From: WTJH01 sp049598145
Lineage (GTDB): Bacteria > Bacteroidota > Bacteroidia > Flavobacteriales > Flavobacteriaceae
Reading direction: 5' to 3'
DNA length: 11,733 nucleotides
NCBI GenBank assembly: GCA_049598145.1
Contig: JBMYNJ010000049.1
Location: forward strand, 1 to 11,733
The notes under the pieces are model-generated. The model was not told the DNA's origin and did not search any database. It was given only the letters and a program-made list of their open reading frames with translations. Positions 5,646 through 11,733 of this stretch are shown one piece after another (positions within the stretch are counted from its first letter, which is position 1; each line of letters begins with the position of its first letter). The translations under genes and the position numbers were made by a program.

Positions 5646-7564
5646 TCTTCTAGCTCAGTTTCCGATTCTTCTGAAGCCTCTTCTTCCTCCGCTTTATTGA
5701 GTTTGTGATGAGCTTGTTTGAGGCGTTTGAATTGTTCACCAAGAACATCGATTTTTTGAGTGAGTTGTTCCGATTTTTGGGTGACCTCTCTCACTAATGG
5801 ATTGTCGCTACTGGCATTACTGAAAAATTCCAAGTTATTTTCCAGCTGGGTTTGCTCGGTTTTTAGCTGATCGATTTGCGCTTTAATTTGAGTCATCTCA
5901 TCGATTAAAGTATCGTCCCAATTTCCAAAAACAGCTAAGCGTATTTCAAAATATACCAATTCCATGTCTACAGAGGACAGACCAGAGGATTTAAGACGTT
6001 TCTTTACGGCCTTAACAAAAGCTTTACCGTTTTTCATAGCAGCAGACTTGTTTAGTTCTCCTGCCGTTTGACAGGTTCTCCACAGGTCTAAAAAGAAGTC
6101 TTGAATTTCTGTTGCCTCTTTTGGAATTTCAGCACTGTTGACGGTTTTGATTAAGGCCAGTTGAGCTTCGTGCACAGCCTCTTCCTGACTGCTTAATTGC
6201 AAATATCCACCCCGGAGTCGTTCGAAATAAATGTTGCAATTTGCACGGAATTCTTCCCAAAGGGCGTCGCCAATTTTACGGGGTAAGAAACCCGTTTTTT
6301 TCCACTGGTTTTGCAACTGCTTAATCTTTTGGCTGTGCTGGTTCCAATCCTCCATTTCCAGAATGGATTTTACTTGATCAATCAATGCTTTCCGCTGATC
6401 GATCGCTTGTTTCTGTTCTTTTTTCTGCTGTTTGTAGAATTCGTTTTTGGCACGGTTAAACTGTCGCCCAGCTTCTCTAAACCGATTCCATGTTTTTTTA
6501 CTTTCTGCCTTGGGAACTTGTCCGGTATCTTGAAAGGCAACTCGAAGTTCATTAAAGCGTTTGACGTTTTGTTGCCAAATCCGATGCGAACTGACCTTTT
6601 TTTCGATTAATTCTTCCATAGACTGAAGCAATGCCAATCTTTTTTCAAGATTTTGCTGTTGGAATTGATCGATGTTTTTTTCGTAGTCATGACGTTTGTC
6701 GTGGATGATCTTGGTGGCTTGTTGGAAGCGTTTCCACAAGTCTTCCCGATGTTCTTTCGCCACAGGTCCCAGATCATTTTTCCACAAGCGATGGAGTGTG
6801 TTAAGATCCCGAGAAGCCTTTAAAATATTGTCGCTTTGGGCTAAAGTTTCCGCTTGTTCGATGATCTTGAGTTTTTCTTGATAGTTGTGCTTAAAATCCA
6901 ATTCCCGAAGTTCGCGATTCAGGTGTAGGAAATCATAAAAGCGTTCCACATGATGTTTATAAGTTTCCCAGATATTGGAACTCTCAGCTCTGGGAACTGC
7001 TCCGCATTTATGCCAACTGTCTCGTAGGGCTTTAAATTGGTTATAAACCGAATTGATATTATCCTGACTGCCAATTAGAACTTTAATTTCATCAATGATT
7101 TGCTTACGTCGTTCAAGATTAGCTTTTTGATTTTCCTCTAATTCACGATAGTATTTGCGTCGTTGCTGCCTGAAATTATAAGATATCTGCTCCCATTCTT
7201 TTTTATAAGGCGGATTGAAATAAAAGTCAATTTCGTTTCCTCCACCAGAAATAAAGGCCTCCTTTTCGGTTTCCAGTTTAGCCTTGAACTTTGCGTCGAA
7301 ATGTGCATTTAATTGTTTAAATGTTTCAGATAATTCCGGAATGGGTTTCGATTGAAGTAAAGCAGACGCTGTACTGACGATTCCTTGAAAATCCAATTCC
7401 TCGTAATTGGGGGTTGATGGGGTCTTTTTTTCTGGTCTTTCAACCGTTTTTTCGTTTGACTCTTTAATCTCCTCTTTTGAGTCTGGTGTGTTCGCACCCG
7501 CTAGATCTTCAGCTTGCTGAGCTGAAGACTCGTTTGCGGGATCAATGGTATCCGAGTATTCCAT
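5642..7564 (-). CDS. DUF349-repeat coiled-coil protein of unknown function
   Basis: The 640-aa cytosolic protein is built from about five DUF349 repeats, each a helical unit with a W...G.vPr....lW..F core. The clearest are near 180-205 (W184, GAVPRAESSNIW), 260-280 (LWKNDLGPVAKEHREDLWKRF), 340-365 (FQDTGQVPKAESKKTWNRF) and 420-440 (QWKKTGFLPRKIGDALWEEF). A degenerate fifth lies near 495-520. The N-terminus (1-54) is acidic and disordered, 555-625 is predicted coiled coil, and the protein ends in a Glu-rich tail. No catalytic motif is visible. Such proteins are widespread in Bacteroidota and sometimes carry a chromosome-segregation label without evidence. I prefer the ATG at 7562-7564; the upstream ATG at 7621 would overlap aroE and add an unrelated hydrophobic stretch. 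It is last in the minus-strand operon, 44 nt after aroE. Confidence 0.88.
   Translation of the reverse strand: MEYSDTIDPANESSAQQAEDLAGANTPDSKEEIKESNEKTVERPEKKTPSTPNYEELDFQGIVSTASALLQSKPIPELSETFKQLNAHFDAKFKAKLETEKEAFISGGGNEIDFYFNPPYKKEWEQISYNFRQQRRKYYRELEENQKANLERRKQIIDEIKVLIGSQDNINSVYNQFKALRDSWHKCGAVPRAESSNIWETYKHHVERFYDFLHLNRELRELDFKHNYQEKLKIIEQAETLAQSDNILKASRDLNTLHRLWKNDLGPVAKEHREDLWKRFQQATKIIHDKRHDYEKNIDQFQQQNLEKRLALLQSMEELIEKKVSSHRIWQQNVKRFNELRVAFQDTGQVPKAESKKTWNRFREAGRQFNRAKNEFYKQQKKEQKQAIDQRKALIDQVKSILEMEDWNQHSQKIKQLQNQWKKTGFLPRKIGDALWEEFRANCNIYFERLRGGYLQLSSQEEAVHEAQLALIKTVNSAEIPKEATEIQDFFLDLWRTCQTAGELNKSAAMKNGKAFVKAVKKRLKSSGLSSVDMELVYFEIRLAVFGNWDDTLIDEMTQIKAQIDQLKTEQTQLENNLEFFSNASSDNPLVREVTQKSEQLTQKIDVLGEQFKRLKQAHHKLNKAEEEEASEESETELED
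7506..7528 (-). repeat. 9-bp perfect inverted repeat (hairpin) early in the DUF349 gene
   Basis: TCTTCAGCT (7506-7514) and AGCTGAAGA (7520-7528) are exact inverted copies around a 5-nt loop. In the DUF349 mRNA this would form a stem-loop about 36-58 nt after the ATG, in the part coding for the disordered acidic N-terminus (SSAQQAED). A role in tuning translation or mRNA stability is possible but unproven. Confidence 0.6.
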
Positions 7565-7608
7565 GGTTGTGGTCTTATACCCGTAAAAATAGAAAAAAAC
7601 CGATGAAC

Positions 7609-8349
7609 TTAACTGTTCCAAATTTCCCAGGCGGCTTCAGCCTGGTAAACCAACATTTGATATCCATTCGAAACGGTAGCTTTTTGTCGAAGTCCATGTT
7701 GCATAAAGGTCGTATTTTCAGGATTGTAGACCAGATCAAATAAACAATGTTCAGGACCTAATGATTGGTAGGGAAGCTCTGGACAGGTTTCTACCTGAGG
7801 GAAAGTTCCTAAAGGAGTGGAATTGACAATTAGGGTGTATTTTTGAATGAAACCCTTATCGATCTCTTGATAAGTGATCTGTTGTGGATTGGAAGCTTTT
7901 CGGGAGGCCCATAAATACTCGATGTTATTTTTTTCAAAGACATAAGCGATGGCCTTGGATGCTCCTCCTGTCCCTAGAATTAAGGCACGTTCATGGAACC
8001 CTTGCCAAACTTCCTTTAGTGCTTTTTCAAATCCAATCGCATCTGTGTTATAGCCTCGTAACTCGCCCGATTTCCAGCATAAAGTGTTTACGGCTCCAAT
8101 TTTTGCGGCCACAGGATCGAGTGCGTCCAGATGAGGAATAACTTCTTCTTTATAAGGAATGGTGACATTCAGTCCAGCAAATTTTTTAGTAGTAAGGAGT
8201 TTTGCTACCGCAGCGGCGTCTGGGAGATCGAAATTGTTGTAACGACAATTATAAAGTCCTTCTTTTTTGAATTTTTGAGCAAAATACGTCCGCGAAAAAG
8301 AGTAATCAATTTCTTTTCCCAGCAGTCCGAACTGTCGAATTTTGACCAT
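7609..8349 (-). CDS. aroE: Shikimate dehydrogenase (NADP+)
   Basis: AroE reduces 3-dehydroshikimate to shikimate with NADPH in the chorismate/aromatic amino acid pathway. The 246-aa protein has all the key motifs: FGLLGKEIDYSFSR (7-20, with substrate-binding S17 and S19), GLNVTIPYK (59-67, catalytic K67), GAVNTL (85-90) and GYNTDAIGF (99-107, catalytic D103). The nucleotide-binding GTGGASKA (126-133), NSTPLG (176-181), DLVYNPE (205-211) and NGYQMLVYQA (228-237) follow. It is somewhat shorter than E. coli AroE (272), as is common in Bacteroidota. The ATG at 8347-8349 gives the conserved N-terminus, so its 44-nt overlap with the end of the upstream DUF368 gene looks real. It is cytosolic and fourth in the minus-strand operon. 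Confidence 0.96.
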   Translation of the reverse strand: MVKIRQFGLLGKEIDYSFSRTYFAQKFKKEGLYNCRYNNFDLPDAAAVAKLLTTKKFAGLNVTIPYKEEVIPHLDALDPVAAKIGAVNTLCWKSGELRGYNTDAIGFEKALKEVWQGFHERALILGTGGASKAIAYVFEKNNIEYLWASRKASNPQQITYQEIDKGFIQKYTLIVNSTPLGTFPQVETCPELPYQSLGPEHCLFDLVYNPENTTFMQHGLRQKATVSNGYQMLVYQAEAAWEIWNS

Positions 8350-9307
8350 AGTGATCGATGATTAAAACACTAATTAAACCCACAAGTATACATATAATTG
8401 GAAGGATAGCCTGATCGGAGGGGAAGTATAATTGTTCCAGTACTGGTCCTTTGGCAGAAGTGAATTTCCAGGGCCAAACCAAGGGTAAACTCCCAATAAT
8501 AAAACCTAAAATGGAAGCCAAGGTGGTTTTTTTGCAGTGCTTAAGTAAATAGCTCAAGGCATTAGAGAACAAACTCAAACCCAAAAGTGACCCCACTCCA
8601 AACACCCCCATAATTTGGTAATAAAACCACTGCTCAGGGGTAAAAACCTCTTGAAAACGTCCCTGAAAGAGGTTTAAAAGTCCAAAGAAAAGTGCATTAA
8701 CGGTATCCACCAGTAACAGCTTGTAGTTGCCCAGTAGCAAAAGGACAAAAGAACCTGAAAGCCCGGGAAGGGTCATCCCGGTGATACTGATAATTCCACA
8801 GAAAAACACAAAAAAAAGATTAGGGTTCGCCTGCATAGGTTCTTGAAAGCAGAGACTTAGCCCTAGAGCTAAACCTACTGCACATCCGAGAAACTGTCGA
8901 ATTTTCCAATTCTGTAGATGTTTGGACACAGTCCAAATGGAAGCCAAGATCATCCCAAAAAACAAAGACCATACTTCGATGGTATAGGTCCGTAAACCAT
9001 AATCGATTAATAGAGAAATACTAAAATAACTCAGAATAATTCCTGAAAACAACTTCCCCAAAAAAAGGAGATTACTATGGGCGACAAGGGCGGCATATTG
9101 TCCTGAAAATAATAGCTTAAGTGCTTTTCGATCCAAGCGTTGCAGTGAAAAAATTAATTCTTCATAACAGCCGGTAGCTAAAGCCACAATTCCGCCGGAT
9201 ACACCGGGAACCTTATTGGCTGCTCCCATGGCAATTCCCTTAATCACCAGTAGCCAAGAATCTTTAGTGCTTCGATTTTGCATTTTTGGATTTTTGAACC
9301 TGCGCAT
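8306..9307 (-). CDS. DUF368 membrane protein, second of a tandem pair (candidate undecaprenyl-phosphate translocase)
   Basis: This 333-aa polytopic membrane protein has the DUF368 signature GIAMGAANKVPGVSGGIVAL (24-43) and a second, pseudo-symmetric LPGLSGSFVLLLLGNY (180-195), both flanked by hydrophobic helices. A WPW motif lies near the C-terminus. I estimate about eight to ten membrane segments. Recent genetic work assigned DUF368 proteins (PopT in Vibrio cholerae and Staphylococcus aureus) to recycling undecaprenyl phosphate across the cytoplasmic membrane. This copy has N31 where its partner has D28 in the first motif. The start is uncertain: ATG 9307 gives a 44-nt overlap with the upstream DUF368 gene, ATG 9283 gives 20 nt. 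The last 12 or so residues (QNSTVRTAGKRN) are encoded within the aroE overlap and look non-conserved. Confidence 0.9.
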   Translation of the reverse strand: MRRFKNPKMQNRSTKDSWLLVIKGIAMGAANKVPGVSGGIVALATGCYEELIFSLQRLDRKALKLLFSGQYAALVAHSNLLFLGKLFSGIILSYFSISLLIDYGLRTYTIEVWSLFFGMILASIWTVSKHLQNWKIRQFLGCAVGLALGLSLCFQEPMQANPNLFFVFFCGIISITGMTLPGLSGSFVLLLLGNYKLLLVDTVNALFFGLLNLFQGRFQEVFTPEQWFYYQIMGVFGVGSLLGLSLFSNALSYLLKHCKKTTLASILGFIIGSLPLVWPWKFTSAKGPVLEQLYFPSDQAILPIICILVGLISVLIIDHYGQNSTVRTAGKRN

Positions 9308-10247
9308 CTAAAATAGCCAAAAGTAAAAACCCAAAGACCAAACACAAGGCAGCAGAAATCCAATAGGGATTGCTCTCCAATTGAGTAGGCCAAACGGCCA
9401 CTGAAATTTTATGGTTCTGCGCTGTGGTAATCCATTTTTGCCAAGGCCAAATTTTGTGTAGGGCCCCGCAGATCAGGCCGATGAGTAAGAGTACGGTCTG
9501 CTTTGGAAAGCGATTTAAAACCCATTTGAGGAATATTGCAAATAACCGAACCCCTACTAAGATCCCCAGTCCTAAGCTCATTCCATTTTTTAAATGCAGT
9601 ACTAAGCTGTTCCATTCGTAAGTAAAAAATTGGGATAAAATCCCCTTAATTGTGCTAATGAATGTGTCGTAAACGCCCAATACCAAAAGAATATAAGCCC
9701 CGGATAAGCCCGGGAGTAGCATGGCTGAGATGGCGATCATCCCGCTAAAAAAAAGTTTGATTAAGCCCGGTTCAGTGCTTGTTACAGCAAGTTGAGTGAG
9801 TCCAAAAGAAACGAGAACCCCCAAAAAAATCCAACTCCAAAATTCTCGATTTTTGGGGGTATCCACTTGTTGAATTAACATCCGTACACTTGCCAAAAGC
9901 AGCCCTAAAAAAAAGGCGTTTAATTGGATGGGGTATTGTTCTAATAAAAAGTCAATGGAAAATGATAGGAGCACCACACTAGTCAGAATTCCGCTCAAAA
10001 GTAGGACAATAAACCGTCCATTTATGGCTTTCCAAAAAGGGATAAATTTCCCTTGAAGCAGAAGCCCAAGGGTGCTCCAGTTGATTTGGTTTATGGTTTG
10101 AATTAATTCATGATAAATTCCAGTGACCAGTGCAATGGTTCCACCAGAAACCCCCGGAACGAGATCCGCAGCCCCCATAGCCATACCTTTAAAAAACAAA
10201 AAGATATTTTGGGATAAATGATTATTGGATGGAGCGGAATGTTTCAT
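9264..10247 (-). CDS. DUF368 membrane protein, first of a tandem pair (candidate undecaprenyl-phosphate translocase)
   Basis: The 327-aa integral membrane protein carries the canonical first motif KGMAMGAADLVPGVSGGTIAL (20-40) and the second half-motif MLLPGLSGAYILLVLGVY (176-193). The repeated PG(V/L)SG element in opposite halves suggests an inverted-repeat transporter fold. IWPW lies near the C-terminus, and the protein ends in a basic tail (QVQKSKNAKSKH). It is a paralogue of the following gene, similar in length and in motif position. By family knowledge it probably returns undecaprenyl phosphate from the outer to the inner leaflet, feeding peptidoglycan and surface-glycan synthesis. It starts 25 nt after the TPR gene stop and overlaps the next DUF368 gene, so co-expression is expected. 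The substrate is inferred, not shown here. Confidence 0.92.
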   Translation of the reverse strand: MKHSAPSNNHLSQNIFLFFKGMAMGAADLVPGVSGGTIALVTGIYHELIQTINQINWSTLGLLLQGKFIPFWKAINGRFIVLLLSGILTSVVLLSFSIDFLLEQYPIQLNAFFLGLLLASVRMLIQQVDTPKNREFWSWIFLGVLVSFGLTQLAVTSTEPGLIKLFFSGMIAISAMLLPGLSGAYILLVLGVYDTFISTIKGILSQFFTYEWNSLVLHLKNGMSLGLGILVGVRLFAIFLKWVLNRFPKQTVLLLIGLICGALHKIWPWQKWITTAQNHKISVAVWPTQLESNPYWISAALCLVFGFLLLAILDAQVQKSKNAKSKH

Positions 10248-10272
10248 CAGTGATTAAAGCCCAAAGACCAAT

Positions 10273-11649
10273 TTAAGAGGCTTTAATTTCAAATGCGAGT
10301 AAGTGTTCCAATTCCGGGTAAAGTTGGAAAACTTCTACAGGAATTTGGTTCTTTTTGGGCAAATCGTTTTTAAAGTAGCGGGCCTCCATAATTTTCCCCA
10401 ATTTCATATATATGGCTGCTAATCGAAGGGCAACAGCTTTGTTTTCCGCATAAAACTCACGCGCTTGTAAACTTGTTTTTAAAGCCGTTTGAAATTCTCC
10501 TTGTTGGACATACCCATCGATTAACAGCATCCAATTTTCGAGCTCATAATTGCCTAAATCGATAACATTTTGCAAAGCCAAATTACTTTCCAGAAAATTG
10601 CCTAACATCTGGTGAATTTGACTTTTAATTTTCCATAACAAAACGCTATCGGCATTGACCTCTAGAGCTTTCCCCACATAGTACAATGCTTTAGAATGAT
10701 TTTTAGACTCGAAATAATACTGAATTAAAGCCCCCCAAGCTTTTTCATTTGTGGGTTCAAGATGCACCGCTTCTTTGAAAAATCGCAACGCTAAAGCTTG
10801 GTTGCCTAATTTTTGATGACACATCCCAATTCGGTGATGGGTGTAGGAGTTACCCTCGGTGAGTTGCATGGCAATTTCATAATGCTCAATCGCTTCATTC
10901 AACCGCCCCAAATGCTCCAGTACTTTTCCCTTCTCGATATATGCTCCCGAAAAGGTATCGTCACTGATTATGGCGAAATCATAGGCCGAAAGAGCTTCGA
11001 GATATTTTTCTTGTTTGTAATAAATTTTACCCAGTTGATGCCAGCCGATTTCACTGTAGGGTTGTTTCTCCAACAACCGATTGAGAATTTCTATGGCCGC
11101 AGTATCTTTTTCCAATTGTTCATAACAATAGAGCAAATTGTAAAGCGATTGATAATCTTCGGGTATTTTTTCAAAGCACTGTTCAAAGAAGTATTGCGCT
11201 TCTTCGTAAGACTCTAACATCAAATATTCCATTCCCAAGAGGTTCCAAATGTCCTCCGGTTCATCCGATAATGTTAGCGCTTTGCTCAACATTTCGATAG
11301 CTTCAAGATGCTGATTGTTTTTGGAGTGAATACTGGCCTTTTGCAGTAAAACTTCTTCGTTGTTTGGGGCTAATTTCTCAATTTTTTGAAGCAGTTCCTG
11401 GGCAGCGGTGTAGTGATTATCAAAAATAAGCAATTCACTTTGCAGCAGGAGCAATTCAGTGTTTTTGGGGTGTTGATCCATGGCCATTTGCAAGGCTCTT
11501 TTGGCCATTTGAATTTGACCATAATCGATGTAATGATGGATGATGGATTCAAATTCTTGAGCGTCGAAGAATGCTACAGCATTAGACTTTAGCATTTCTT
11601 CAAATTTGGTTATGGGGAAATCCCCAGAACCCTCGGAGTAGTCGAACAT
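10273..11649 (-). CDS. Tetratricopeptide-repeat protein of flavobacterial type
   Basis: The 458-aa protein is an almost continuous TPR solenoid, roughly eleven 34-residue repeats between residues 32 and 428. Clear repeats include EDIWNLLGMEYLMLESYEEA (132-151), GWHQLGKIYYKQEKYLEALS (202-221), GAYIEKGKVLEHLGRLNEAI (235-254) and YTHHRIGMCHQKLGNQALAL (269-288). The N-terminus (MFDYSEGSGDFPITKFEEML) and the IIHHYIDYG segment (36-44) recall a TPR protein conserved next to DUF368/aroE genes in flavobacteria. There is no signal peptide or membrane anchor, so it is probably a cytosolic scaffold. It opens the five-gene minus-strand operon. The partner and function are unknown; the membrane proteins encoded just downstream are the obvious candidates for contact. 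Confidence 0.92.
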   Translation of the reverse strand: MFDYSEGSGDFPITKFEEMLKSNAVAFFDAQEFESIIHHYIDYGQIQMAKRALQMAMDQHPKNTELLLLQSELLIFDNHYTAAQELLQKIEKLAPNNEEVLLQKASIHSKNNQHLEAIEMLSKALTLSDEPEDIWNLLGMEYLMLESYEEAQYFFEQCFEKIPEDYQSLYNLLYCYEQLEKDTAAIEILNRLLEKQPYSEIGWHQLGKIYYKQEKYLEALSAYDFAIISDDTFSGAYIEKGKVLEHLGRLNEAIEHYEIAMQLTEGNSYTHHRIGMCHQKLGNQALALRFFKEAVHLEPTNEKAWGALIQYYFESKNHSKALYYVGKALEVNADSVLLWKIKSQIHQMLGNFLESNLALQNVIDLGNYELENWMLLIDGYVQQGEFQTALKTSLQAREFYAENKAVALRLAAIYMKLGKIMEARYFKNDLPKKNQIPVEVFQLYPELEHLLAFEIKAS

Positions 11650-11733
11650 AAACTAGCTACTAATTGGTTTACTAAATTTAAGAAGAGCACTATTGAAGTC
11701 CCACCGATGGGTTTTTTGTTTTCAACAAATTAA
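11650..11733 (-). promoter_or_regulatory. Upstream region of the TPR-DUF368-aroE-DUF349 operon
   Basis: This 84-nt gap to the window edge holds no gene. On the minus strand TAAATTTA (11673-11680) is one base off TAnnTTTG and lies about 24 nt before the TPR start codon, so it may be a weaker promoter box. Further out is a short hairpin, CCCA-CCGA-TGGG (11700-11711), followed on the plus strand by six T residues, and then an A/T-only inverted repeat TTTGTT/AACAAA (11715-11729). The hairpin looks like a plus-strand terminator, but no plus-strand gene precedes it here. Confidence 0.3.

Noticed and set aside
6311..6610. Plus-strand ORF of 99 codons opposite the DUF349 gene
   Set aside because: Its Phe/Leu-rich composition is what the complement of Lys/Gln/Glu-rich coiled-coil codons gives. 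It is a shadow, not a membrane protein gene.
7565..7621. Longer start for the DUF349 protein (ATG at 7621)
   Set aside because: It would overlap the end of aroE and add an aromatic, hydrophobic peptide unlike the acidic N-terminus usual in this family. The ATG at 7564 fits better.
8921..8937. TTTGGAC-ACA-GTCCAAA inverted repeat, operator-like
   Set aside because: It lies deep inside the DUF368 gene, away from any start, and a 7-bp repeat is easily found by chance in 11.7 kb. No second copy was seen.
10813..11217. Plus-strand ORF of 134 codons opposite the TPR gene
   Set aside because: It is antisense to well-formed TPR repeats, and its Phe/Ile-rich content mirrors that coding sequence.
1..11733. 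Search for tRNA or rRNA genes, CRISPR arrays, transposases, toxin-antitoxin pairs or defence genes
   Set aside because: The gene packing leaves no space for RNA genes of ordinary size, no regularly spaced repeats were seen, and every substantial reading frame is explained by the genes listed. MazG here is the housekeeping pyrophosphohydrolase form, with no adjacent MazEF toxin-antitoxin genes.

Overview
The window is a compact stretch of bacterial chromosome carrying twelve protein-coding genes, eleven complete and one cut by the left edge. It has no RNA genes, insertion sequences or CRISPR arrays, and no gap longer than about 85 bases. The content points to Bacteroidota, most likely order Flavobacteriales. 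The signs are a DUF5606-type protein, a long multi-repeat DUF349 protein, a TPR protein of the kind that accompanies DUF368 and aroE genes in flavobacteria, start codons without Shine-Dalgarno sequences, and TAnnTTTG promoter boxes in both divergent gaps. Base composition looks moderate, a little above 40% GC by eye. The genus cannot be named from this.

Left region (1-2534) is a cell-surface glycosylation neighbourhood. It holds a GT4 glycosyltransferase (minus, truncated), a divergent DUF616/TOD1-MUCI70-type glycosyltransferase (plus) and a convergent GT2 glycosyltransferase (minus). The GT2 gene starts one base after dapD, so surface-glycan and lysine/peptidoglycan-precursor genes appear to share a transcript.

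Middle region (2536-5645): dapD (minus) is divergent from a tightly packed plus-strand operon, yqgF/ruvX, def, a DUF5606 gene and mazG. These are joined by a 4-nt overlap, a 0-nt junction and an 8-nt overlap. Their themes are rRNA processing, N-terminal protein maturation and nucleotide-pool cleaning, plus one conserved gene of unknown function. A perfect 16-bp GC-rich palindrome lies at the start of the DUF5606 gene.

Right region (5642-11649) is one minus-strand operon read right to left: TPR-repeat protein, DUF368, a second DUF368, aroE, and a 640-aa DUF349-repeat protein. The two DUF368 proteins are tandem paralogues of a family recently linked to recycling of undecaprenyl phosphate, the lipid carrier used for peptidoglycan and surface glycans. 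The operon therefore plausibly connects envelope-lipid recycling with aromatic biosynthesis and two uncharacterised helical proteins.

I see no obvious defence island or wholly new system. The most notable points are the tandem overlapping DUF368 pair, the coupled DUF5606 gene with its internal palindrome, the dapD-GT2 coupling, and a strong excess of the hexamer ATCGAT (20 copies counted by eye), 18 of which are in-frame Ile-Asp codon pairs.
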